In this document: positions 18,630 to 27,012 of the stretch, in pieces
Numbering within the stretch: the stretch's first letter is position 1
How the letters are laid out: every line of letters begins with the position of its first letter
Assembly: GCF_017115025.1 (NCBI RefSeq)
Contig: NZ_JABXKM010000306.1
Coordinates: 1 to 64,000, forward strand
Reading direction: 5' to 3'
Source: Nostoc sp. NOS(2021)
GTDB lineage: Bacteria; Cyanobacteriota; Cyanobacteriia; Cyanobacteriales; Nostocaceae
DNA length: 64,000 nucleotides
Translations under genes and position numbers: made by a program
Notes under the pieces: model-generated
What the model saw: the letters and a program-made list of their open reading frames with translations, nothing else
The model's database searches: none
Told to the model about the DNA's origin: nothing

Positions 18630-19151
18630 ATAAACCATATTTATTTTGAGAACCATAGTTTTAAAAGTAGTGGGAGCATCGCATCTTGCTCCCTGCGGGT
18701 AGTAGCGGATAAGATGCCCACACTACTCCCAATACGGTTCGGTTAAGCCCAAAAAATAAAAATGTGTAGGTTGGGTTGAGGAACGAAACCCAACATATTG
18801 CAGAGTTTGTTGGGTTTCACTTCGTTCAACCCAACCTACAAATATTCTTAACGGAACCCTATTGGCACTACTCCAAGTTTTAAAATAGACGAGGTTTATT
18901 TTATGGCAAAGAGAAATAAGCTGATTGTCCTTTTGAAGTATTATTTTTGCTTCGCACATTCGGGACAGGTAGTGAGTGTTGTAAAGGTACTGTAGTAATG
19001 CAAATATGCAAACCTAGATTCTGCTTTTGGTGGAAACCATTTACTCACTGATATTAATAAATTAGCAAAATTACGCTATTGTACGGTTGCTGTGTAAGAT
19101 TTAAGTTACGTAAGGTTGAATTTCAAATCAAATAAATCTAATACAAAATAT
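18630..19151. other. Gene-free spacer with palindromic elements
   Basis: It holds an inverted-repeat element (18729-18865) and, just before it, GGGAGCATCGCATCTTGCTCCC and GGATAAGATGCCCAC-type short repeats. The AT-rich stretch 18866-19151 should contain the promoter of the DUF262 gene. No gene seen. Confidence 0.55.
18729..18865. mobile_element. MITE-like element, CCAATACGGTTC family
   Basis: Outer ends CCAATACGGTTCGGTTAAG and CTTAACGGAACCCTATTGG form an imperfect inverted repeat. Inside it is a second inverted pair, TGTAGGTTGGGTTGA and TCAACCCAACCTACA, so it looks like one palindrome nested in another. A related end (AATACGGTTCAGTTAAGG) occurs at 6612. Confidence 0.6.
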
Positions 19152-19841
19152 ATGCCAGTAGAACAAGACATTCTAATACGGTTAAAAAAAGTAAGAGTTG
19201 TTAAAAATACAATAACTCGCACAGTCAGAGATTTAATAAACGACTGTGATAATAAGAAAATCGGAATACCAACTTACCAGCGAACTTTTGTATGGGATAG
19301 CGCAAAGCAGTACCGATTTATCGAATCTATTTTTATGGATATTCCAATTCCACCTTTATTCTTACTAGAAAAATTCAGTAATGAGACAGGCGAAAAAATC
19401 TTTGAAATAATTGACGGAGTTCAAAGAATCACTACTCTTGAGAACTTTCTGAAGGGAACTCTCAAACTCGCAGGTCTTGAAAATTTACCAGAATTAAACC
19501 AATACACTTTTTTAACACTTCCACCCAGTATAAGTAGTCTGTTTTGGGAACGCCAAATCAATATCATTATCATTGAAAGTGATACCCACCCAGAAATACA
19601 ATTTGAAGTATTTGGAAGACTCAATAACGGATCAGTTTCTCTTAATGCTCAAGAATTAAGAAACTGTATGTTTCATGGGAATTTTAATGATTTTTTGCTC
19701 AAGTGCAGGCATATTCCCATCTATAGAGAAATATTAGAGCCTTTCTCAAAATTTAACAACGTAAAAGAGGGAAAGCCAGACAAAAACAGAATGCTTGATG
19801 TTGAGTTAATTTTGCGATTCTTTAGTTTATATGAATCATAG
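19152..19841 (+). CDS. DUF262 domain protein
   Basis: About 229 residues. The DUF262 (ParB/Srx-like) core is clear: IPTYQRTFVWD at the N-terminus, IDGVQRITTL (usually DGQQR; here Val replaces one Gln) and the downstream RLNNGSVSLNAQELRN. DUF262 occurs in type IV restriction enzymes such as GmrSD and in other defence loci. Here no DUF1524 HNH domain follows in frame. The stop overlaps the next ORF by 11 bp. The ATG at 19152 is preferred over a TTG at 19116. AT-rich, accessory in character. Confidence 0.82.
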   Translation: MPVEQDILIRLKKVRVVKNTITRTVRDLINDCDNKKIGIPTYQRTFVWDSAKQYRFIESIFMDIPIPPLFLLEKFSNETGEKIFEIIDGVQRITTLENFLKGTLKLAGLENLPELNQYTFLTLPPSISSLFWERQINIIIIESDTHPEIQFEVFGRLNNGSVSLNAQELRNCMFHGNFNDFLLKCRHIPIYREILEPFSKFNNVKEGKPDKNRMLDVELILRFFSLYES

Positions 19842-20466
19842 TTCTTATGATCGCAATTTTATAGATGCTGTTTCACGCTCAACAAGCTCTAAACTGAATG
19901 TACGTCTAGGAATTTGGAAAAATAAACTTAATCTAATTATAGAGAATCCACAGCCATACTTGGAAAAGCTAGAACAGAAGCAGCAACACTTCAATTCCAA
20001 GCCATTATGTAATTCTTCAGGTCAAACAATTGAGACAATTGATGAGGCTGATTTTGTGGATCATAAGCTCTACCATAGATTTTATACCCCATCAAGCGAA
20101 ATATCCCCTAGACCCAGCCATAATACAGATGATGTTAAATTTTTTCTAGATGGTTCAGAATATCACTCAGATAATGAAAATGAGACAATCCGCATGGTCC
20201 TTAATTTTTTAACCAAGAGAATTAAGGACGATGAGGATTCCGCAATTACCCGTCTAGCTGGCTTAAAATTTATCGGAACACTTGATCAACTGAGTTCTAG
20301 AGTAACAGGAAAAATTAAAAAGTTTAAACGACTGGATCTTAATAACAGCGATTTAGAAGATTTATATATTGATACCAGTGGCTCTAAAATTGAAAATTTG
20401 GAAAACTTGAAAGAGATGGCATCACTTTTTAGCTTTATGAGCGACTTTAGATTCATATCTACCTAA
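19831..20466 (+). CDS. Unknown protein translationally coupled to the DUF262 gene
   Basis: I do not recognise this 211-residue protein. It starts with an ATG 11 bp inside the end of the DUF262 gene, which suggests coupled translation. It is highly charged, with no signal peptide or membrane segment. The N-terminal half is basic (RLGIWKNKLNLI) and the C-terminal half is rich in Asp, Glu and Ser. I considered a frameshifted DUF262 C-terminus, but the sequence shows no HNH motif and both frames look like real coding sequence. It is likely a functional partner of the DUF262 protein. Confidence 0.6.
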   Translation: MNHSSYDRNFIDAVSRSTSSKLNVRLGIWKNKLNLIIENPQPYLEKLEQKQQHFNSKPLCNSSGQTIETIDEADFVDHKLYHRFYTPSSEISPRPSHNTDDVKFFLDGSEYHSDNENETIRMVLNFLTKRIKDDEDSAITRLAGLKFIGTLDQLSSRVTGKIKKFKRLDLNNSDLEDLYIDTSGSKIENLENLKEMASLFSFMSDFRFIST

Positions 20467-20618
20467 AACCAAGATGCGTCAGTCTCGTTTTACGGCACTT
20501 GCTCCCACTGCTGGGAGCAAAACACAGAGTTGACGATCGCCTTTAGATGAAAGTGTAACCTCAGTGACAGATAATCACCAGACTGGTAACACCCCCTGTT
20601 ACTTCGCCAACAACATGA

Positions 20619-21746
20619 TCAATTTAGGGGGTAATATATATCCTTAGAACTTGGATTAAGATAAGGACGCTGCAAGTCAATTGTATGCCGCGTAAAGTGT
20701 TGGTCAATAACCCTCATGCGTTCCTCCATTGCATTCTTACCTTTTTGCCAAGCTTCTAATAAAGCATTAGCGACAATTTGGCAACGGTTCATCCCAAAAC
20801 TTTCTTGTGCTGCAAATTTTTGGGTTGGTTCTTCGGCTAAACCTAACCCTGGCGCTAAAAATTTTGTAAACAAGGGAATTTCGGGCTGGAAATGGGATTG
20901 ATTTTCTGGATAAATAGCCTGAAGGATTGTGCGGATTGCTGGATAGTCGGGGAGTTCAAAGTAGAGTAGCCCCGAATCATAGCGTCCGTATGCACAGGGA
21001 TTGTGGAGAACCTGAAAGCTAAAGGGAATCGAGGCTGCATTCAATCGCAGTGTCAGGCTTTCCATGAGAGCGATCGCACCAGATGCCGTAAAGTTAAAGT
21101 AAATTCGCCCTGCTCCCAAATCAGCATCGGGGTTGCTCTGGTGTTCCTGTCCGACGTTACTAACTGCCAAGTAACAACCATTTTGCAGTCGATTTTTGGG
21201 CATCCAGATTGCTACCATGTCACCCACTTTGGTAGATTTCTTACTGGATTCTAGATGGCAGTCTGGCTCAACATAAAGTGTTAAACCGCCTTTAGTCACC
21301 GCCATAGTACCATCAGGTTCTTTCCGCAACACCTGCCATCGAGGGTCAAAGTAACCTATGCTGTGATTACTGGCGTGCAATTGCTCGTAAAAGTTCCAAT
21401 CAATCTCCAAAATGGAATTATCTGCTAAATTATGCTTTGGCGGGCGATTACTACTATCACTATTGACTGCCAAAGTACTTTGCAGGGAGCCATTGTAATA
21501 GATTCCATACAGAAAGTTTCGCAGCAGTAGAGTGAGATACTTCTGTTGTAAATCTACAGAATTGTGCTGAAATCTGTCGGCTATTTTAGTCGGCAGAGCA
21601 AAGGGTTGATAATTAGGATGGGAAATACAAAAATTTGACTCAATCTGGATATTCTTAGCAATGTCAAATAGAGAAGTTAGGGGTTGATTGATACAGTAAT
21701 TTAGCATTAATCCATTCAGAACTAAAACTTTAAAATCCAAAATCAT
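20619..21746 (-). CDS. HopA1-like protein (T3SS effector HopA1 family fold)
   Basis: About 375 residues from the ATG at 21746; an ATG at 21707 is also possible because the first residues may derive from an upstream repeat. The sequence resembles the HopA1 family found in many cyanobacteria: LLRNFLYGIYYNG in the N-terminal half, YFNFTASGAIALM in the middle, and GMNRCQIVANALLEAW near the C-terminus. In thioviridamide-type and class V lanthipeptide pathways a HopA1-like protein works with an aminoglycoside-phosphotransferase-like kinase to make dehydroamino acids. The next gene upstream on this strand is just such a kinase. No signal peptide. Confidence 0.7.
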   Translation of the reverse strand: MILDFKVLVLNGLMLNYCINQPLTSLFDIAKNIQIESNFCISHPNYQPFALPTKIADRFQHNSVDLQQKYLTLLLRNFLYGIYYNGSLQSTLAVNSDSSNRPPKHNLADNSILEIDWNFYEQLHASNHSIGYFDPRWQVLRKEPDGTMAVTKGGLTLYVEPDCHLESSKKSTKVGDMVAIWMPKNRLQNGCYLAVSNVGQEHQSNPDADLGAGRIYFNFTASGAIALMESLTLRLNAASIPFSFQVLHNPCAYGRYDSGLLYFELPDYPAIRTILQAIYPENQSHFQPEIPLFTKFLAPGLGLAEEPTQKFAAQESFGMNRCQIVANALLEAWQKGKNAMEERMRVIDQHFTRHTIDLQRPYLNPSSKDIYYPLN

Positions 21747-21753
21747 CAAAACA

Positions 21754-21834
21754 GAATTCAGGAGTCAGGAGTCAGAATAAAGCCATGAATTCTGTATGAG
21801 TGGCGGAGCAATTTCAAGCTCCGCTCCTGAATTC
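21754..21834. repeat. Palindromic repeat between the HopA1 and phosphotransferase genes
   Basis: GAATTCAGGAG at 21754 is inverted at 21824-21834, with a GCGGAGC...GCTCCGC hairpin in between. It fills most of the spacer and may act as a transcript hairpin. Confidence 0.55.
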
Positions 21835-21968
21835 TGACTTCTTCTTCAAGAAACCACTCAGGGGCAAAAATCCTCTGATAATTATCATAGGGTAAATAAC
21901 ACGTAGAACAATTAAAAATGTCTAATTTAATTTAGAAGCTGGCTTTTAAATTGTTCTATATCCTGCCA

Positions 21969-23207
21969 TTAACAACCGCGAAGCCGAGTTTTTTCGTAAT
22001 AAATGCGAAGTAACTGTTGCTCTTTTACAGGTTGAGAAAGTTTATGGATTTTTGCTACAGGATTCAGGATTTCTGACTCTGATATCCCGAAAATGGTCAG
22101 CACAGCTTGCTCCGGCATAGTGAGTAAATTTTTAGCTACTTGGAGCATACAGATGTCAGCATTATTAAAGTATTTACGGCACGTAATCATATCCTGAATT
22201 TGATGAATCAGTGCCAGCCCCGCAAACTGGATAACGCGCGAAATAAAGTCACTGCGGTATGACAAAATCATCGGGAAAGTATTTATATAAGCCCTAATTA
22301 GGGCAATAATTGAAGGTTGTAAAATCTCTAAAGGTGTCAACGCCAGATGTAGAGATTCTTCTAACTCAATGGTGGGGTCTACTACAAGACTCTTGAGCCA
22401 AATTCCTAAATAGCTTGCCAGCAAAGTTCCTAAATCAAAGGCTGGATCTCCCCAAGAACAAGCTTCCCAATCAATTAGTCGTACTAGGCAATTGTCTAGT
22501 TTCTCCCACCTGGAATGAACCAAAATGTTGTTCAATTTCAGGTCGTTGTGAGTCAAGCAGCAAGGATTCCAATCATATGCCAAATCTGCGATCGCAGATT
22601 CCAAACTCTCGTACTGTTGATAGAGAACATAGAATTTCAGCGCATCTGTGGGAACAGTCCCAAAAATCTCTGGTTCAATTGACCCTAGCCCTTGCGCCGG
22701 ATTGTAAAAGCCATAGCGAAACTCTCCTTGGGGAGCAGTTGCCATAAAATCCTTATATTCTCGGCGGTTGAAGGTTGCGCGATGCAGTCCCGCCAAAGTA
22801 GTGCCGATCGCAGAGGCAATTTCTTGTGGAAAAATATCATTGTTGTGGTAGAATGTCGCAAGTTCCAGATATTCACTCAGGTAATTGCGGACGAGGATAG
22901 AATTTTCTTCGTCAAAATGCACTACCAATGGTGCGAGCGCTGAAATATTGCCGAGAACTGGAAACTGCTGGAGCAACTGGTGAAACAGCCACTCCTTAAA
23001 TAACTCATGGGGCGGCGCATCATTGTTGATGTTACGTTCTTGTTTAAGGAGCAGTTTGCGATTATCTGCTAGAGTCACTAGTAAATCGAGATTGTTCTTA
23101 CTACTTCCCGGCAACTCAGATTTATCTGATGCGCCATCTTCTGAGCTACACAGACCCACGTCTTGCAGATACTGGATAACGTTATGAGAAGACAGTGATA
23201 ATACCAT
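21969..23207 (-). CDS. APH-family phosphotransferase
   Basis: A 412-residue kinase-fold protein of the aminoglycoside phosphotransferase/choline kinase group. The catalytic loop HNDLKLNNIL is at residues 220-229 with Asp222 and Asn227, and the metal-binding Asp246 is in LIDWEACSWGDPAFD. All catalytic residues are therefore present. A resistance role is possible, but its position directly upstream of a HopA1-like gene on the same strand fits the dehydratase pair of certain RiPP pathways. ATG start. The gap to the HopA1 gene is 222 bp and repeat-filled, so co-transcription is likely but not shown. Confidence 0.8.
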   Translation of the reverse strand: MVLSLSSHNVIQYLQDVGLCSSEDGASDKSELPGSSKNNLDLLVTLADNRKLLLKQERNINNDAPPHELFKEWLFHQLLQQFPVLGNISALAPLVVHFDEENSILVRNYLSEYLELATFYHNNDIFPQEIASAIGTTLAGLHRATFNRREYKDFMATAPQGEFRYGFYNPAQGLGSIEPEIFGTVPTDALKFYVLYQQYESLESAIADLAYDWNPCCLTHNDLKLNNILVHSRWEKLDNCLVRLIDWEACSWGDPAFDLGTLLASYLGIWLKSLVVDPTIELEESLHLALTPLEILQPSIIALIRAYINTFPMILSYRSDFISRVIQFAGLALIHQIQDMITCRKYFNNADICMLQVAKNLLTMPEQAVLTIFGISESEILNPVAKIHKLSQPVKEQQLLRIYYEKTRLRGC

Positions 23208-24027
23208 GTATTATTTCCTACTTCATAAATTACTTAAACTTATCTGTGTCAAATTTGCTTAGTCTTAGCAGCTTGCGGTAGATATAAAGATTTGTACAAT
23301 CTACTAATATCCCATATTTGGGATAAAAAACTGCCAAAATGGCACCAAGTCCTTTACAATTCCTTTAAAATTTGCTCTCAGATACCGTGACATCTTTACA
23401 CTTTCTCAGCAGAGTTATTTAGATACATCTAGAGCAAGTTTTGTGGTAGAGCCTTTTGATGTAGCTTCATCTCCTTTTTTTGTGGCAAAGAAGCATCCCC
23501 AGCAAAAAACTGATTGGCGGCAGATGTTGTTTGATGTTCAGTAGTCATTCTGAAAGCAGCGAAGAATTTCAGTAATCCTTCGCGGTAGGAAGCATGACAT
23601 TCAACGCTATTATTTTTATTTATCATCACAAAGCTAAAAAAACCGGACTTTTTAGGGAATTAGTCATGATTTTTTTCTTTAATTTTTAGAATTGGTGTCT
23701 GGAAACCTTGTTATTACGTCATTTGTCTTACTTACGTATTGTAGATGGGTATAGGCGATCGTAGACAACGGCTACATGAGTGCATCTTATGTAACTGCAC
23801 GACGAACGAACCTCTCCCTGCCTTAAACTAAAGTTAAAGTCTGTCCCTCTCCGACTCGGAGAGGGACGGTTTTGGGTAAAATTGTGGATTATTCAAGTTG
23901 AAAGTATTAAGGAATATCTACCATTTGAATCCGACTGATAATTTAGAACATCATCCCGGAATTGAAACGGCATTTTCAATTACAGCTTTTGATGAATCAC
24001 ACGAAACATTCATCCTCAACGCTCCTT
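23208..24027. other. Gene-poor region upstream of the phosphotransferase gene
   Basis: No convincing gene. I looked for a RiPP precursor on both strands. The longest minus-strand candidates are a 29-residue frame (about 23303-23392, MSRYLRANFKG) and a 66-codon frame (23429-23629), and neither shows a Ser/Thr/Cys-rich core. A near-perfect GTCCCTCTCCGA/TCGGAGAGGGAC palindrome lies at 23843-23867. A 61-codon plus-strand frame (23898-24083) runs into the csc1 remnant in another phase. Confidence 0.5.
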
Positions 24028-24483
24028 ACTCCGGCGCGATCGCTCAATCATTCTTCCATCCTCAACACCTGGAAGTATGCTAACAACAACTACCACGTTG
24101 AAATGGAGAAAACACAGAAAAATATCCCTAGTTTTGGTAGAGCAAAGGAAATAGCAGCAGAAAGTACATTTGAGTTTTTTATCATCTCCCAAAAAGAACT
24201 CAAACTACAAAAGTGGATTCGTTTGGGTAAATGGATGAGTAAAGCTGAAGTAACGGTTGAACAATTACCGAAACATAAAATTACTGAAGGTATATTCACT
24301 TGTACACATCCATGAAATCCTTTAGATGTGATGTTCACTAATCAAGTGATTAGCTATGATGTTGTGAATATGCCTCCAGTTAGCTTAATTCATAATGTCC
24401 AAATGCGAGGGCAATACTATCAATTTGATGGCATTCAAAACTGAAAAATCCCAGTTCGGATGGAATATCGTTTTCGGAGTTAA
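24028..24483 (+). pseudogene. csc1: csc1 (type I-D cas5) pseudogene, N-terminus lost
   Basis: The frame encodes the C-terminal part of the type I-D CRISPR protein Csc1 (Cas5d-like, a Cascade backbone subunit). It reads TPARSLNHSSILNTW, YANNNYHVEMEKTQK, IPSFGRAKE, KWIRLGKWMSK and FTCTHP, then a TGA (24313-24315), then continues in the same frame with NPLDVMFTNQVISYDVVNMP and SLIHNVQMRGQYY, a second TGA (24442-24444), and KIPVRMEYRF to a TAA at 24481. The first 80 or so residues of a normal Csc1 are missing. Two nonsense codons and the lost N-terminus make it non-functional. The stop abuts the minus-strand gene at 24484. Confidence 0.8.
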
Positions 24484-24894
24484 TTACTTCCCAAAACCTT
24501 TACTACGGTTTTTATTTTTTGTCGGCTCTAGCGTCATTAGCTCTGCTTTAAAACCTCTGGAATTTTGCAACATTAACTTACGTATTCGCTGGCGTTGGTA
24601 AGCCTGCACTTCAGCAGCTAAAGGATGATTAGGATCAATCTTTAGGTGAGTAATAGAAGAAACATATTTTTCTTTACTTTCGGGATTATTTGGCTCTTTT
24701 AGTCCGCACATAATCCCGCCTTCATCTCCTGAATAACTAACAAAATCAATCTCAAACTCTCTGTCTGGGTCAGCGTCTTCTCTTTTTTGCTTTAATGTCT
24801 TCAAAAACTCCTTTCCAGCCCATGCTTTAATTGGTAAACTCTCATTTAATTTTTTAGTAAGTGCCTTTGCTGCATTGTAATCATCAATTCTCAT
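24484..24894 (-). CDS. Hypothetical protein with SKGFG C-terminal tail
   Basis: I do not recognise a family. 136 residues, charged and soluble, ATG preceded by AAGGAG at good spacing. The middle reads FEIDFVSYSGDEGGIMC and the second half AAEVQAYQRQRIRKL. It ends in a basic tail, KNKNRSKGFGK, like the NSKGFGRN end of the glycosyltransferase at 46804. It sits tail to tail with the csc1 remnant and looks intact. Confidence 0.7.
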   Translation of the reverse strand: MRIDDYNAAKALTKKLNESLPIKAWAGKEFLKTLKQKREDADPDREFEIDFVSYSGDEGGIMCGLKEPNNPESKEKYVSSITHLKIDPNHPLAAEVQAYQRQRIRKLMLQNSRGFKAELMTLEPTKNKNRSKGFGK

Positions 24895-24942
24895 CTGTCT
24901 AGCTCCTTATGCAGTCTTTATTTCAGTTTAAAAGGATCTTAC

Positions 24943-25268
24943 TATAGCAGTTCTCAGTTGAGTGAAATACAGACCTAACCCCCAGCCCCTTCCCTTGTAG
25001 AAGGCAGGGTGGTTTCATACGAAAAAAGAAAAATACATAAGTCTTGATTCCTCGTTTTGTGGCATGGCTTTTACCCCGCTTCCATTCCTCTCCCCCACGG
25101 GGGGAGAGGCTTTGAAACCCAGTTTTAGTTTTTCTCTGCTTGTATGAAACCACCCTGCCAGCCCCTTCCCTTGTAGGGAAGGGGGTAAGATTCAAAGCCT
25201 CTCTCCTAAAAGGAGAGAGGAATGGAAGTGAGGTCAAAGTGTATTGCATCCAAACAAAAACCGCTATA
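24943..25268. mobile_element. TATAGC-family MITE carrying a nested MITE
   Basis: Ends TATAGCAGTTCTC and AAAAACCGCTATA are an imperfect inverted repeat; the inner sides read GAAATAC and GTATTGC. Related to the unit at 33039-33135, which has the same GTATTGCATCCAAAC right arm. A second element is inserted within it at 25003-25159. The whole 466-bp gap before the oxygenase gene holds no gene. Confidence 0.65.
25003..25159. mobile_element. Nested MITE-like element with perfect 18-bp inverted repeats
   Basis: Left end GGCAGGGTGGTTTCATAC (25003-25020), right end GTATGAAACCACCCTGCC (25142-25159). It is flanked by a 17-bp direct duplication, AGCCCCTTCCCTTGTAG, at 24984-25000 and 25160-25176, as expected if it inserted into an existing repeat. 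Non-coding, 157 bp. Confidence 0.75.
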
Positions 25269-25360
25269 TCTATGCTCCACAGTTTTTAACCTTTTCCTCA
25301 GTCACAAATTACGCTACAATCTTTAACCCGTGTTAGTTCTGTACGCTCCCCACATTCACT

Positions 25361-25981
25361 GTGAAACACTATCAACAACAACCCAACGCCTTCCCCAACG
25401 ATTACCTAAACAACTTGTGGGGAGAAATCCAAGCTTGTCCTTACTTTGCTATCAACAACCTCAACCGCGATTTTGTCGCCACTAAAGGATTTTCTGTAGT
25501 GTTTCAGCGTTCTGGATTAGCACAAGTAGAACAGCAGTTTCCCTACTTCAAGCCTTACCTAGATTTAGCCCTCCAGCCGAATTGTAATGCTTTTTACCTC
25601 AATCCTTTACAACTCAAAGAAGGCTCCCGCGTCGATCCGCATATCGATCGCTCCTTACGTTCCTACTCCAAAACCATTGAACCACCTGCGGTTGTCAGCG
25701 TCCTCTATGTGCGAGTACCAGCAGATATGGAAGGGGGAGAACTGGTACTGCGATCGCACAAACGCCAACTTGGGCAAATTAAGCCCCAAATCAATACTTT
25801 ACTTTACTTTCAAGGTGATTTAACCCATTCGGTTAACGCTGTGAAAACTCCAGGAAATCGCTTAAGTTTAGTTTGTGAACAGTATAGTTTGAGTGAAGCT
25901 GAACTCCAGGAAATTCCAGAGTTTACTGTAGAGTCAAGAAGCACTCAGTCTACAACCAAAAAAAGAAAATATGCCTCATAG
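25361..25981 (+). CDS. 2OG-Fe(II) oxygenase family protein
   Basis: A 206-residue non-heme iron dioxygenase of the prolyl-hydroxylase type. The double-stranded beta-helix shows the iron facial triad His94-x-Asp96 (DPHIDRS) and distal His156 (DLTHSVNAV), with Arg167 (GNRLSLV) to bind 2-oxoglutarate. It probably hydroxylates a protein or small molecule. The start is GTG at 25361. Its stop overlaps the cas6 start by 11 bp, so the two genes are translationally coupled and likely share an operon. Confidence 0.85.
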   Translation: MKHYQQQPNAFPNDYLNNLWGEIQACPYFAINNLNRDFVATKGFSVVFQRSGLAQVEQQFPYFKPYLDLALQPNCNAFYLNPLQLKEGSRVDPHIDRSLRSYSKTIEPPAVVSVLYVRVPADMEGGELVLRSHKRQLGQIKPQINTLLYFQGDLTHSVNAVKTPGNRLSLVCEQYSLSEAELQEIPEFTVESRSTQSTTKKRKYAS

Positions 25982-26828
25982 TTTAGTGTTGAATTTGCTA
26001 CCTCAATCGCCTATTCCACCACAGTATCTTACAGGTAGACATCTCCACGCCCTATTTTTAACCCTTGTTAGTTCTGTAGATACCACATTGGGCGATCGCT
26101 TGCACGATTCCACTGCTGATAAAGCTTTCACCCTCTCCCCTCTACAAATTAATTCTCCCCTTTTAAAGGGCGGTAAAGGGGGATCTAAATTGCAATATTC
26201 ACATCAACAACCCATTCCCGCCGGTACACCTTGTTGGTGGCGCATCTCTTTATTAGATGACACTCTATTTGCCAAACTTACCCAACTCTGGCTAAATCTT
26301 AATCCCAATCGCCCTTGGCATCTTGGCCCCGCTGACTTGTATATTACCAGCATTCAAGGCACACCCCAATCTATTCAACCTTGGGCAAATGCCAGTACTT
26401 ACGCTCAATTATACGAAGAAGCTAGCGATGTCTACGACGGGCTACGCCTACGCAATTGCTCCATTAACCTTAGCTTCTCCACACCCACCGCCTTCCGTCA
26501 AGGACAGTATGACAGTACTCTTCCTACCAGAGAATCTGTTTTTAATTCCCTACTTTCGCGGTGGAATAAATACAGTGGCATAGAATTTAATCACATTGCG
26601 ATCGAGTCCATCTTTCCTTCTTTTGTCAATATTCACACAGAAATATTAGCTGACTCTCGCAGCAAATTTATTGGCATTGTTGGCGAAGTTAATTACAAGA
26701 TTTTGGGAGAAATTCAACCGATACAAATTAAGCAAATTAATGCTTTAGCTGACTTTGCTTTATATAGCGGTGTCGGGAGAAAAACAACTATGGGTATGGG
26801 CATGATGCGGCGAATGTATTCCCCCTAA
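25971..26828 (+). CDS. cas6: CRISPR-associated endoribonuclease Cas6
   Basis: Cas6 cuts the repeat part of pre-crRNA. 285 residues with a recognisable C-terminal Gly-rich loop, YSGVGRKTTMGMGMMRRM, and the ferredoxin-like core (FNHIAIESIFPSF). The His in TGRHLHALFL is a candidate active-site residue. Two repeat-derived insertions are read in frame: PLLKGGKGG (residues 63-71) and DVYDGLRLR (153-161, from 26425-26453). The frame is otherwise intact. No CRISPR array and no other complete cas gene lie in this window, so it is either an orphan or serves an array elsewhere. Confidence 0.85.
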   Translation: MPHSLVLNLLPQSPIPPQYLTGRHLHALFLTLVSSVDTTLGDRLHDSTADKAFTLSPLQINSPLLKGGKGGSKLQYSHQQPIPAGTPCWWRISLLDDTLFAKLTQLWLNLNPNRPWHLGPADLYITSIQGTPQSIQPWANASTYAQLYEEASDVYDGLRLRNCSINLSFSTPTAFRQGQYDSTLPTRESVFNSLLSRWNKYSGIEFNHIAIESIFPSFVNIHTEILADSRSKFIGIVGEVNYKILGEIQPIQIKQINALADFALYSGVGRKTTMGMGMMRRMYSP

Positions 26829-26860
26829 TCGGACAGGAATTATAAACCGAATGTTAATAT

Positions 26861-26944
26861 CTAAGGACTAAATTGCTTAAGTCGGTTGATAGCACGTTCA
26901 ACAATGTTGCGTTGACGGTAGATTTCACGTACACCTGTATGCCC
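26861..26944 (-). pseudogene. IS5-family transposase fragment
   Basis: On the minus strand a 27-codon stretch between stops reads GHTGVREIYRQRNIVERAIN followed by RLKQFSP. The YRxRNxVERxxNRLKQ signature is the conserved C-terminal part of IS5-type transposases. No inverted repeats or further coding sequence remain, so it is a small relic lying just behind cas6. Confidence 0.6.
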
Positions 26945-27012
26945 CTACCAGTGTATCTGTACCAGGTATTTCGTGAAATAGCATTATGAGAATTCCCGAA
27001 AATCAGTCACCT

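Noticed and set aside
18723-18959. 78-codon minus-strand frame
   Set aside because: It mostly reads through the 18729-18865 MITE.
23208-24027. RiPP precursor gene near the HopA1/phosphotransferase pair
   Set aside because: Small frames exist (29 and 66 codons, minus strand), but none has a leader and a Ser/Thr/Cys-rich core or a good ribosome site.
26829-27012. CRISPR array next to cas6
   Set aside because: No regularly spaced direct repeats follow cas6; the sequence is an IS5 transposase relic and spacer.
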